A stretch of DNA of 64,000 bases. It comes from Paragordius varius. Taxonomy: Eukaryota; Nematomorpha. Under the pieces are notes generated by a model. That model made no database searches, had not been told where the DNA came from, and saw only the letters and a program-made list of their open reading frames with translations. Below are positions 47,301-59,265 of the stretch, in pieces. Positions within the stretch are counted from its first letter, which is position 1; each line of letters begins with the position of its first letter. Made by a program: the position numbers and the translations under genes. The stretch is taken from contig OZ176053.1 of assembly GCA_964247055.1 (NCBI GenBank), forward strand, positions 8,060,001 through 8,124,000, in the 5' to 3' direction.

Positions 47301-50081
47301 CCCAACAAAGGACAACCCCATTGCAAACAAATATAATAGCGATATGTATTTGCATGAGATACAAAAGATAAAAGAAACATCTTCTGTCTCTACGACCACT
47401 TCTTTAACTGACATGAAAGTGCGCACAGGTTGGTTGCATTTTAAATTTTTAACGTAAAATCTATGGATTATTATACATTATAATATGTTCTACCTTATTT
47501 TATATACTATGTAGAAAAAGATTGTCTCGATATCCAAAAAATATTGTCACATCAAGTATTGTTAGGATCCGTAACTTCTCAACACCCACCCAAAATTGAA
47601 TATTTTCAAATAATAGATAATTTGGAAAGTGCTTTTATTCGTTTTGTCTATTTTTCACGGCAGAATGAAAGTAGGAGCAGAGTGTTTGCAGAACGTATTG
47701 GATTAGATATTGGATGGAATTGTAGTATTTCATTAGCTCCTAGAAATCATCTAGGTATCCAAATATTTTTAACCCACAAACTGGATTTTACGGTTTTATT
47801 TATTGTTTAATGATCGATCGTTTTTTTTAAAATTTTTGTAAACTAACTCGCATTTCAACTTAAAAAAACTGATTTTATGGACGTTTTTGTTAAACATTTC
47901 GGGTTAACGATATACTCAACCTGTCTTATGGTATGTTTGAATTTTTTTCACCTAACTAAATCTGAATATTTATAAACGCTAATTTTTGTGATTTGGATTT
48001 TAAACAAACAATTTATAATTGAATTAATCCGGTTATTTATTACACATGATTAATCTATCATTTCTAAATATCTCAGCTCCTACAAATAAAACTACCATTT
48101 TTATTATAAAAAACGAAAATTGTTGTTAAATTTACTCATCAAATAAATAGTATCATTTAAAATAGATGAAAATACAAATAATCTCCCTGCTACCAATGTA
48201 TTACCACAAGGGATTGCAGAAATACGGACTCATATATCGAGTATTGACAATGTACCATTGTTGGTTCCTTTGTTTACCGATTGCTCCTATAAATTTTTTG
48301 AGAAATCTTATCCTGTCAATAATATCAACTTAAATAAAACTCCAACTCAATTGCCTAAAAAAGGCTTTATCAATAGAGGATTTAGTATGTTTTCTTCGAA
48401 TCGGGAAAAATTAGTTCAATATACGCCTCCTTCAGATGATAATTTGGTATTAGAGGATACAGTTCTTGGTAATTTCATATTATTGTATTCGCAATATATT
48501 TTAATATACAATATATAATTTACATAAAAATTATTTATGAAAAATGTGATAGATATGATAAAAATTATGCAAGAAAACCACGAAGTTGTCATTTGCATAG
48601 GGAATGGGGACAATATCGAAAATTTTGGTCGTTTTACGGCAGCCGATCTTTCTGTTGCCGTAAAAGCTTTACCGCCTAAACATTGTATGCATAATCAAGG
48701 TCAGCCAAATTATCAAAACCAATTATTACCGTATCATAATAACTCTAGAAACAAGTTGGGTAACACAAAGCAAACATATCCAAAGACAATTAATACAGCA
48801 CCGTTAAGCTCCGCTCACGATTGTGATCATTTATGCATGGGGCTAAATACTCTTTTTTGCTCATATACGTTTGATAGCTGTGATAATTTGTGCCTAACAC
48901 GTATCATTAAAAAAGTATATGTATATTGTTATGTGTATAAATTCTTTTTATAGTCCAGTCGATATAAACTTTAACGTTACCAATTTTTATAACTTACGAT
49001 TTTATATTTGAAGGCTCGTCAAATATCGTCAAACCTTATATCCAGTTGCATGTTTATGGCATATTTCAGTATGTATTTTGCTACAACGTACCTCATAGCA
49101 TACATCATTTATATCCCAACCCTTTATAATGCGTATGATACAGTGTGGTTATTTTCTGTCCTCTGTCCATCACTTATGATTTCGCTATTGGCTAATCCTG
49201 CCAAACTTAAGGTTATGGATATGGCTACACCCAAAAACATTGTTGTTTCCAAACAAAAAATTATGTCTCAAATTTGTTTTTTTCTTGGCAAGTATACTTG
49301 TCACCTCATAACGACATTACTAGTTCAAGGACTAATTTTATCATCGCTCATGGGCGCTTTTGATATTGGTCCAAATGGTGTTTTTACGTATCCCTAGTAA
49401 CTATTTCTTTATCGACTTTAAAATAATTGTTAATTAACTTGAAAAAGTATCAGAGTAATTTATATTTTTTTATTTTTAAAACTTTTTGGGATGTAATGTG
49501 TTTTAACAAAATATCACGATCATTTCGTAATCTTTTTATTATTCTACAGTTTAAACACTAAATCCACCGCCGAGGATAAATTGCAAAAGAAGACACAATT
49601 TATTGGATATATTTCTAGGCCAACATATCACATCCTAATCCGTTTAAGTCAAAATTTGATGGCATTTCATTTTTGTTTCAACATACTCATTATGTCATGT
49701 TCATTCGTGTACCGATTTAACCATGTCCTAAAACGTAATCCATTACGCAATCCGGTTTGGAGATTTGTGGTCCCAAGTTTGTTATGTGTTCAACTCATTT
49801 ATACAACTCTAACTCTATGTCATTATGCTTCAAATTTTTTAGCTGAAAACGATATTAAACTTATCCCTAATCAACACGTTAAATGGAAATCCATGATTGT
49901 TTTAATGAGTGTATTAAGATTAATACCATACTATGTATGGATCCTATATTTCGCAACGCCCTTCATCAATAACTTATGCTTTGAACTGATCAAACGCCGG
50001 GAAACAAAAATATGGGCCAAAGAACAAAAACGAATAAAATTGAATTTTGGCACAAAATTGGGCATGCATTCGCCATTTTAA
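38385..50081 (+). CDS. TMEM94: TMEM94-like P-type ATPase-related ER membrane protein
   Basis: Eighteen exons: 38385-38463, 38486-38826, 38857-38995, 39024-39316, 39956-40223, 40510-40631, 42584-43013, 43433-43605, 43895-44028, 44303-44409, 44490-44923, 45479-45675, 46678-47428, 47515-47754, 48166-48468, 48553-48914, 49014-49387 and 49550-50081; about 1,759 aa (human 1,356). Human TMEM94 has been reported as an ER magnesium P-type transporter. Matches: LVKNDIIALKFG (actuator-like part), AIDKEGVLSWSN at the phosphorylation-loop position, IRFVYFSRQNESRSRVFAER, IDNVPLLVPLFTDCS, two C-terminal membrane bundles, and the ending KLNFGTKLGMHSPF (human KLQFETKLGMNSPF). DKTGT is degenerate (DKEGV), as in human (DKQGI). 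Introns 1 and 3 are 22 and 28 nt. Intron 2 (38827-38856, 30 nt) puts the frame off by one at a GGGG run. The extra length is Ser/Asn-rich linker, mainly exon 13. Confidence 0.92.
39371..39425. repeat. GGAACC-type repeat fragment in a TMEM94 intron
   Basis: A short GC-richer stretch with GCGAACCAGGCCATT and TTGGAACCGCAACTAGG resembles the dispersed GGAACC repeat of 9608-9796. It is too short to define boundaries. Confidence 0.35.
43351..43420. repeat. 35-bp tandem duplication just upstream of a TMEM94 exon
   Basis: Two copies (43351-43385 and 43386-43420) differ at one base and begin TTAACTTTATTACAAACTTT. The second ends 12 bp before the exon at 43433, so the duplication covers the branch-point region of that intron. 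Confidence 0.85.
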
Positions 50082-50227
50082 TTGAAAACCAAAATCTTAT
50101 TTTTGTGGGCACAACAGTGGAAACTAAAATATAAACGGATATAGTTTAAGATGCATTTTGTATATAACCAAAATATTTTAATAATATTTGTGTTGTGTAA
50201 ATATTTATTAAATAAATATTCTATGGT

Positions 50228-50275
50228 ATTGCTTCATTGAATGATAAATCCATTGCTTCATTGAATGATAAATCC
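50228..50275. repeat. 24-bp exact tandem duplication downstream of TMEM94
   Basis: The 24-bp unit starting ATTGCTTCATTGAATGATAA occurs twice without change, about 150 bp after the TMEM94 stop codon. It is probably a recent slippage or repair duplication. Confidence 0.9.
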
Positions 50276-50466
50276 ACCCCCTGCATATTCGGAAGGCTAA
50301 GAATAACAATATAATGTAGCAAATTTTTTATACGATTTATCGTGTGAATAAGATTTAATATAGCAAAAAATTAAAATTATAAACACAAGACATATAAAGT
50401 AAAAGAAAAACGGTTTTTTGATAAAAAAAATTATATTTTTGAACCTTGGTATTTTCTTAACTGGTT

Positions 50467-51545
50467 TCAAGGTTTAGAGAATATGGTTTTCTTTGTATAA
50501 ATATATTTATAAATGTTTTACCTAATGTTTTGTTTTTAAAATTTGAAAAAGAAATCACAAAATTAAAATCATAGTTAAAAAAATAATAAGATATATATAT
50601 ATATATATATATATATACCGGAGGAACTTGAATAAAAGATAACCAATCCGACGGATGAGTAGGGAGTAAGCCCATAGCAGCACATTTATAAAGCGCTAAG
50701 AGAATATTACCGATATTTCCAAGGAAATATACAAATTTCTGTATTCCAGCTTGATCGCCTTCAATCAACTTGAATGCTATTTTGTAGATATTAAAAATTT
50801 AATAATATTATTTAAAAATAATAAATATATCATTCAAGTCGTTTTTAACCATTTTATTAATCATTACTCATAAATGAAGCTTGTGTGAGTTTGACATATA
50901 ATATGTTTTAAGGTCATAATTATTTAACAAATAAAATAATAATCCGTGTATGGTTGAATATTATATTAAAAATTGACAATATTTGTTTTTATTATATTCT
51001 TTGTATTTATATTTCCATAAAATTATATGTAAAAATCTTAAAAAAACCGAAACGTTATAAAAATATATTTATGCCAACTTTACCTCGAAATTTAGCATTT
51101 TATAAAAATCAAATATAATCAAAAAAATAATCTTTTCAAAAGTAAAACTTGATTTTATGGTTAAGATGGATTTGATTGGTCCAATCAAAAGCATACCAAC
51201 AACCATAATGGGGAAAAGACTTATAGAGTTACCAGACATGTACATGATAACCATATTCATAGGTATCTTTTTGGCAGATCCCAAAGCAATTTCCCATGAT
51301 CTCTATCATATTAAAATATTTATTTTACTTTTACAATCAAAGCTGGATCAATGTCCTTACTAGCAGCATCTTGTGAAAAGTTTTGTAAAGAAGTATAGCC
51401 AGGCGGATTTATATCCAAAATGTTAGGATTTGCAACTTGTTTATTGCTATCTTTAAAGGATCTAAAAATTTATAATGACAATTAACTTTGTATCGATGAA
51501 CCATTTATGCCTTTTGAGAGTTTTGGGATTTAGCGAGGTCGTCAT
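50467..51545 (-). CDS. EMC4: EMC4, ER membrane protein complex subunit 4
   Basis: Exons 51487-51545, 51329-51461, 51149-51302 and 50619-50776 join in frame to 168 codons. A short fifth exon (50467-50490 is one candidate, ending at a TGA) is uncertain. EMC4 is a two- to three-pass subunit of the complex that inserts membrane proteins, including tail-anchored ones, into the ER. The match is strong: KRHKWFID (human RRFKWAIE), RSWEIALGSAKKIPMNMVIM then YMSGNSISLFPIM (human [32 protein letters not shown], abridged), and NILLALYKCAAMGLLPTHPS DWLSFI. Human EMC4 is 183 aa. Introns 1 and 2 are 25 and 26 nt; intron 4 begins with a (TA)n run at the donor (about 50590-50618). It is divergent from NELF-C/D, with 28 bp between the start codons. 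Confidence 0.93.
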
Positions 51546-51573
51546 ATGTTAACAAGCGTGTAATATAAAAGGC
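51546..51573. promoter_or_regulatory. 28-bp bidirectional start region between EMC4 and NELF-C/D
   Basis: Only 28 bp separate the EMC4 ATG (51543-51545, - strand) from the NELF-C/D ATG (51574, + strand). Both starts lead directly into family-specific N termini. A normal core promoter with two leaders does not fit in this space, so leaders must overlap or the promoters lie inside the opposite genes. AAAAGGCATGG at the NELF-C/D start could alternatively be a trans-splice acceptor (AAAAG). Confidence 0.5.
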
Positions 51574-54500
51574 ATGGACCAAGATACATTGGAAGAATGC
51601 TTAACAAAATTTGGTACTCGGGGACTTTTCGCGATTCGGTCGAAATCGTCTGCCTTTTGGATATTAGAAGAACACACCAGAACCATCAAATACATATTAT
51701 ATATTTATACTTTAGGGATATGGATGATTCCTTATTTGTAAAGAGTGCAATCCAAAGAGGCTTATTACCCTGATGAAGTTTTTCGATACTCGGAAATGAA
51801 TTTTTTTATAATAAAAGTTGAGTCACTGGTAAAACTTCAGTTGTTTAGGGGAACAGTACCTATGCCACAGGAAAATCAAAGATAAGTACTTTTTTCTACT
51901 AAATTATATTTTTAATAATCTTTTAATCATATATTCTTATAAATTTTATTTGGGTTATCGTCTGCTCGGTTAAATCATAATTGTTTTTTGTCGTTAACGT
52001 TTCATTTAATTAAAAAAATTGTCACTTATCAACAACTCTATTAATATCAAACCTCTGTTCCAAAAATCAAACAATAATGTCCTTTCCAAAGCGCAGGTTA
52101 TGTACGGTATTATTTTTTTTTTAATTCCTTTTTATTTCTAATATAATAATTTAATAACACTAACCTACAGTAAAAAACTTATCATTATAGTATTTTAATA
52201 TATATATATATATATATATAAACATTTGCAATCATAAAAATTTATTAGAAAAAGTTTTAAAAGGTTATTTCCAAATACTTATATAGCTCACGGTACTCTG
52301 ACAATTGGTTCACCAATTGTACAAAGGGGTGCACCCCGTGTTATTGTCATTGTCATTGTCAAAATTTGGTACTCGGGATTTTATTATGGAAAATGATGTG
52401 ATAACAACGCTGAAAAAGTTTTCTGAAATAGGTGGAGATTTGAATCAAGCTTTTGATCTATTAAGTGATAACTACACCGGTATCGCACAAATGTGTAATT
52501 TATTAATGGACCTTTTAATTTGTACAGGTGTAGAAAATTTGTAAATATAAAGGGATGGCCGAGGAAAACGTTACGTTATTAGTCGAAAATCATTTCATTG
52601 AATTAATGATGAAAAGATTCGACCCTGGCGTAGCCGATAAAAGTTTTATGAACGATGAAATAAATATACTTTCCTGGTTACCCGAAATGATAACTCATCA
52701 ATCATGGCGTAACCTTGTATATAGACTCTCTGAGCAATACCATGATTGTGTCTTTTTGAATTTTGCTATTAAAGTAATAAACAGGTTTTTCATTTAAAAA
52801 ACCATTTTTAATTTATTCAAACGTTTTTCGTCATTAATTTTTTATTTGGAATTTGAAAACCGTTTTGATTGATTGAGAAAGCGTTTTTTATCATATTGTA
52901 AAAATGTATTTCATATTTAGCTAATATCCGACGCTGGTTATCAACATGAGATAACAAGCATATCCACAGCGTCTCAACAAATAGAAATATTTTCTAAAGT
53001 CATAAACACTCTTCTTTTGTCAATATTGGAAATGGATAACGAAAATGAAATTGTCAACAAGTTGGTGGAAATTAAAGTATTTTATAGTTATTAAAACAAA
53101 AAATTTAAAATTAGAGATATATTAAGGAAATTTAGTATTCGGTAAGGAACGAACCCGAATTTATCATAAACAATTTTTAAAATAATAATTTTATAAGGCA
53201 TAAGATAGAACATAAAAGGAGTATAAGGAAGGGGAATACCACATCATTGGTTTTTTAAATAATTGAAATAAATTTAATGTTATTTAAATTACTGTAGAAG
53301 CTTATTTGCCACAATGAACAAACATACACCTATACACTGAGTTTATTACAAAATTTATATGAAAAATTTCCGCAAAATCTCTTATTGAAACGAATTGCCC
53401 AAGTTATTTTTAACATACACATTATAACTTTTTTATATTTAGGGAAACACATTATTTATATATATTTCTTTATTGGCTCTTAATATTAATAACAGCCATA
53501 TAATTTTTAAATATTAAGGAATCTCAAGTTTATGCCAATTCACTAAATTTGGATTCGGCTTATATCGATTCCGCAATACAAAAATTTAATTTGCCCGAAA
53601 TTCAAATCGCCATAACTTCTATGCTAACCAAAAAATCTTTAAACCCAGCCGATGTTACCTTGGTAATTTTTGTTGCTTTAATTTAAATTTTCATAATAAC
53701 TTTATGAAAATAATTGTACCTATTTCATTTCATTAGATTTATAAAAATATAACGAAACCGGACCCTGTCCCAATCGAGATTGTTAGAAATCCCATTTTAC
53801 TAGGTATAAATTTTATGTAATATAATTTTTTAAAATTATGATGTTTAAAATAAAAAAATCGATACTAAGACACCTTCATTTGCATCTTTAAGGGAATGAT
53901 ACGTTTAATTTGGATTTAGTTGATAGAGAACTTATGATAAAATCGCAAATTTATAAAAAGAAAGTCAATACTGAATGTTATTATTGTATTGCTAATTTTT
54001 ATCGAAAAATTGACTATTAAAACCTATTTGAAAAAATATATATTTATATTTCCATGTTATATAAAAATATTAGCTAAATTTTGTTATTTGATTCATTTTT
54101 TATCATTTTTAGCGATAAGAACACTGTTTTTGGTAATTTTAAAATTAATATTAGCTTTTGTTGCTGAATTTTAGATATGTTAGTAGAAGCCTTGTTTAAA
54201 CCACAATCTATTTTGAATCCTGATCACAAACACAAATATATCTATGTTTTAGCATATGGTTGTAGTGTTTTTGAGGTAAATAATTCTCACATATATTTTT
54301 ATACTCTATTCAATAGGCTTTTTTACATATTGGTAATTTTCTAACAACTTTTTATCACGTCATATTATTTCAATAATATATATACAAAAGCCCTACTTAT
54401 AAAGGCCATGATTCTTCTAAAATATGCGAGATTTTGAAAAAATATATATATATGCAAGCTTTTTTGCTAAAAAACATAATTTATATTTAATTTTCTTGAT

Positions 54501-57247
54501 TGAAAATATACCCAATGTTATTTTAATAAAAGGTAAAAATTGTTTTTGGTTTATTATATTTACTAGAACAGGGGTGTTCAACACAAATGTCCCGGGCCAC
54601 ATTTTTGACTCTAAAAACTCCGACCGGGGCCGCATTTATTTTATGGGCAGTAATAAATATTTTATTAGATTTCAAACATAAGATTGCAAAATGTAAAATT
54701 AATATAACATTTTTTTTCTATTTCGTTGCCAATTAGATAGACTTATTTGGAAACTTGTTAAATAAATATTAATTTTTGAGTATTTTTGCGCGGACCGCGT
54801 CTTGGACACTACTGTACTAGAGGGTCATTTATAATAGCGGTTAATTAAATTAAAACTAGATTGGTTAATTTACTGAAAAGTGCAGCATAATCAGCCTGTT
54901 TAAAAAAGTTTATATAATGATTTATATAACATCTGACACATCTTTATATCAGCAGTTAATATGTATAAAAGGTTTTTTGAAAACTTAATTTCAAAAAACT
55001 TTTTAATTTATGCAGATTTATTAAATATTTTGATGATAGATTATGGATTCTTCTCAAACTGTTAAAGTGTACAAAGATGAATTAAAAACTTTGGTTCAAG
55101 CGATCGAAAAAGCTCATAACATTTGTGCTAGTTGTACCAGTTCCTCTGACATCATATTTGAACTTTCATCGCTTTTTTTCTTGCTCAGGTTTGTTTTACC
55201 TAATATAATTATCTCTTTTTATAACAAAAATTTCAAAACCTTATCCATCAATTATTAGTGATATATGATGTAAATAAGGCCAACAAAATCCTATTGCCAT
55301 TTCCCCGCGGTGTTGACTGGGCCATGAAAATGCGCTAACGGCAAAGTCCAGTTTTGTAAAATCATTAGTTGTACACAAGGGCATGTTTTACGTAAAAATT
55401 CTTGTCAGATTACTACGAAATATAAATATTAGGAATATGCATTACTTCGTGGTACGAAAACTCGGAATCCGGTGTCCACCCTTGATGACTAATAAAACAT
55501 GAGTAATCAATGATGATATATTATATTTTTAAAATTCTTGATATCGATAATTTTTGGGTAACTTTTAAAATGAATATATACTTTAATTTGAACATTTTAA
55601 TTTCAGTCTGTCGATTCGAATTGGGGTAGTTGGATACCCCAAAGCCTGTTTAAAATTAAATACTTCAAAAAATATGGAATGAAAAGAAACCACGGCAAAG
55701 GTTTGCACTTATATAACATTAATGAATCGGAATAAAAAATCTCAAAAATACTTGATATTAATTATTTTAAAGTATAACCCAAAGGTAAAAATTTAGTCAA
55801 CATGACATGTGTTCAATAAATAATTCGAAATAAACCACTTTTTTAATTTCTATCAATAGACGTGATTCACTAATGCAAATAAAATATTTTTAAAAATTTA
55901 ATTTGGTCAAGTAAAATAACATGAAAGGTTTTTTGATATATTTTAACCAAAAAGGTATCCAATTATTTCGCTGGGTGTATTTATCTGGGTTAAACACATG
56001 TTACAAGAACCAAACTATTTTAATCAAACTGATCATTGGAACGGTTTTCATTTAACGTTGATTGATGAGATTGCAACGTGTCACCCCTCACTCCATGACA
56101 GAATTTTGCAATTGTTAATTCAACTCATACAAAAACCGTATGGAGATTTGGATGTTTTGGTTCAGGTATGGTAAATAGAGTAATTACACTTGACAACAAT
56201 TTTGTAAGTCGATCTATAATGTATGAACATTCATTTTTCTAAATGACTTTTAATTTCGGTTTATAAAGGAAAATCGGTCATAAACTGAAAGTTGATCGCT
56301 TTTCCAAAGATAATGAATGAACAATCAAATCTTTTCAGGCGTAATGATGATATTTTTATTTATTACATTATAAATATTTTTTAAATCTCTGTTTTTTCTT
56401 AATAAAAGGCATTATACATTCAGCATTTTTACAATTATAGAACGGCTAAAAAACAAGATTTATGATATATAAATGTTAAAAGGAATTTATCTCAATATTT
56501 TTTTATTAAATAGTGCTAGCCTTGTATAATTTATTTTTTTAAAAATCTCTCTTAATAAAATTTTTTCTCAAAACACACAATGAAGACCAATTTTGAGAAC
56601 TATTAAAGATTTTTATTAAATATTAGTTGGAGTTAAAAAAATGCTTATTTGAACGCATGGTCCATCTATTTTCCCGTGGATATGTCATGCCAATATTGGA
56701 TTACGTCAAGAAATGCTGGAAAAGACAGGATACCGATGTTTCTCTAATCCGACATTTTGTATTGGAAGTATTAAATTTTGTTTAGTATTTTTAATATATT
56801 GTTATGAATTTATGATGTCAAATTTCCGTTTACTATCAAGGAAGCTTATTTTTTTGGTATCTTATAATGCAAGGTATTTTATAGCAAAAGAATTCATTTA
56901 CCCCAAAAATATTACAATAAATCATTTTCCAAATTGTTTAAAATGACTAATATTATTTACATTAGGCAAAGTTAAAATATTGGTATATATATTAATGTTA
57001 AAAAAAAGATATTAGATATGATCTCACCTCCCTATCATCCAGAATTCGTTGATGCATTTTTATCCATCATTAAAAACAAGGAAATCACTGGTTCAATCAC
57101 TAATGAAGATCGCTCCGATTTAGTTTCCCATTTTTTAGGTTTTTTTGCAATGATAATAAAATTTTTTGATGGTAGGTTTATATATATATATATATTTTAT
57201 ATATATTAGATTATTGTGAAAAGGAGCATGTTGGAGGTGAATCTTAA
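51574..57247 (+). CDS. NELFCD: NELF-C/D (TH1), negative elongation factor subunit
   Basis: Thirteen exons close in frame to about 567 aa (human 590): 51574-51613, 52327-52527, 52553-52773, 52921-53076, 53298-53402, 53519-53662, 53737-53803, 54175-54275, 55040-55188, 55955-56165, 56627-56767, 57009-57138 and 57210-57247. NELF-C/D binds NELF-A and helps hold promoter-proximal RNA polymerase II. Matches: [20 protein letters not shown] (human KFSTRDYIMEPSIFNTLKRY), [71 protein letters not shown] and [10 protein letters not shown]. Human has about 50 acidic residues before ECLHKF; here the ATG gives [14 protein letters not shown] directly. Intron 1 lies inside the KFGTR motif, between 17-bp direct repeats, and splicing as given adds about 14 residues. 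Intron 2 is 25 nt. Confidence 0.93.
51606..52377. repeat. 17-bp direct repeats flanking an insertion that splits the NELF-C/D start exon
   Basis: AAAATTTGGTACTCGGG occurs at 51606-51622 and again at 52361-52377, both in the coding frame as KFGTR. Removing one repeat and the sequence between (755 bp) restores an uninterrupted [16 protein letters not shown], which is the conserved family motif. The 738-bp interior shows no recognisable element. Its right end holds the palindromes ACAATTGGTTCACCAATTGT and GGGGTGCACCCC plus three ATTGTC units. Confidence 0.8.
54569..54814. mobile_element. hAT-type MITE in a NELF-C/D intron, with 8-bp target duplication
   Basis: This starts CAGGGGTGTTCAACA and ends TTGGACACTACTG. 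It is flanked by TACTAGAA (54561-54568) and TACTAGAG (54815-54822), an 8-bp duplication with one mismatch. The length is 246 bp. It belongs to the same family as 31387-31687, sharing GGGCCACATTTTTGA-type subterminal sequence and the central ATTTCAAACATAAGATT string. Confidence 0.85.
55608..55910. mobile_element. Partial copy of the CTTCGATTCAAATTGGGG MITE in a NELF-C/D intron
   Basis: The left end GTCGATTCGAATTGGGGTAG followed by TTGGATACCCCAAAGCC matches the right end of the nested MITE at 5390-5934 in reverse orientation, as does GCACTTATATAACATTAATG. The other end is not clear, so the copy is truncated or decayed. Confidence 0.6.
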
Positions 57248-58984
57248 TATCTATTTAATATAATTAAATAAATTATTTATTATACCAATATATAATTTGG
57301 GATTTTTTCGTTTATAACTGACACATAAAGTTTTAAAATTATCCGACTAACAAATTTTGAATATATAGCACTTAAAAATCACTCTTTAAAAATTATTAAA
57401 TTTAGGTTAGCTAAGCGTCTCAAAAAAATAATGCACACCTCAATCTTAAATTTGTTAAAAAGTTTATCGATTATTTAATAAAGCATAACATTATGTGTGC
57501 GCTTTCTATATTAATTTTTTGAAGAACTTTTTGGATATACAACTCATTATATATATTAAATTTTGAAAGTTGCGCAGTTATCAAACGGAGTTAAATCTTA
57601 AACACTTTAAAAAAATAAATGATTCATGCGCATTTGACACAGTTTATGACAAGTTTCCCAGATCATTAAATGGCTACAGTTCCTTTTATACATAAAGTTT
57701 TTTTAGCTAAAAATGTAACAAAAATATATCAGAGTTGTTGATTAAATTACGAAATATAAATGCTGTTTTAGTATACAAAATAAATTTTAAAAAATGGTAC
57801 ACCTAGCTTATTTATTTTTTCATCGTACGGAATGTTTTGGAAAAATTATAATCATTTTTTTTCTCAATGGAAAACGGTTAATGGTGTGATCAATTCCTCA
57901 ATATAAATTTAGAAATGTACGTTTGTATATAGAGAGGAACCAGCTTAATCGACATTGATGGACTTGTATCGAGCATCTTAATATGATTTATTTAAACTAA
58001 AGTTATTTTTACCGGTTAAGAAATAATTTCCGGTTCAATAACTCAAGAATGCAAACAGTGGTCGCAACAGCTATTATTACTGCAATAAAATATATTTTAT
58101 AACCAAGTCAAACAAAATATCTTGGTTTTAATAGTTTCACATTTGATAAAATTTTAAAACAAATCATCAATATATGTTTTAATATTTTTGGATATTTTCC
58201 TAATCCGAGAATCAATTACATTTTATCAGTTGTTTGAACCGTGTTTTTTAGAAAAAAACGGTCAAGTGTGATAAAACACATGGCAAAAAGAGTTAATATT
58301 ACGATAACCGATACGTTGCTAAGTTGGTAAAAAATACTAGAGTATGATGACCCCCTCCCTCTAGCTGAAGAAATTTTTTGATCACCGCTATGAATATAAA
58401 ATAAAATTTAACGATTTAAATTCAAAGTCATTAGGTCAAGAGATCCATTTTTAAAGAGCTATTCTATAGCTAGCTGACGATGAGTTAAAGCTGAAACAAT
58501 TTTTGCCCAAAATCTAATATTTATCTTCATCTATCATTATCTTCTTAAATTTCCTAAATGGGAACCAAAATACATATCTTTATAATAATATATAATAGGC
58601 TTAAATTCAACATTTTAAAGCTCTTAGAAACCTGTTGATTCTGTTAAAGGATTCCTATACAGAATTAAATACGATTAAAAAATTAAATCTATCTGCTTCT
58701 GGAATAAAAACTGTTTTAATATTGATAATTATTGTTATTTTAAAAATTTTCAAATATCTGGATTTTCGGTCTCTATAATAATTGATTAATACCCAATAAT
58801 AACACTTGTAAAACGATATATAACCTTTTATAAATGCTTACACGTATAGAGCTCAAACAATCTTAATAAAGCCATTTGTTCGGTTGCCTTAAATAGAGAG
58901 ATTAGATTGTGTTATAACCTAAAAATCAATCCTCATACGATGCGGTTGCAAGTCGACTATTTTAAAAAATATTTAACAATCGAA

Positions 58985-59109
58985 TCTAATTGGCCACCTA
59001 GGGTCTAGCCCAAAGGACTCACCAAAAAAATTTTAAAGGGCTGCAAAAATATTTATCTTGTCTCGCGCCAAAAAGGCACTTACAGAGGGCGGATTGAGTA
59101 CCACTGGTT
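58985..59109. mobile_element. hAT-like remnant ending TTGAGTACCACTGG
   Basis: The right end GGATTGAGTACCACTGGTTT is the reverse complement of a CAGTGGTACTCAATCC-type hAT terminus. A GC-richer body precedes it (CTCGCGCCAAAAAGGCAC). The left end was not identified. Confidence 0.45.
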
Positions 59110-59265
59110 TATCCTGTGATATTGTTATCATCAATTAAAAGCTAGACTTGTTTAATTAATTAATATCTTTGAATATGTTTGCCGAAAGTGATTTCAATTA
59201 TAAAGAGTTAATTGAAAAACACATACTAGTCCAAATAATAATATTATATATAAATATTATTAAAG

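Noticed and set aside
49008-50081. The several ORFs from 38.5 to 50.1 kb as separate small membrane-protein genes
   Set aside because: They join with phase-compatible introns and match TMEM94 in order from N to C terminus, including the exact-type C-terminal ending.
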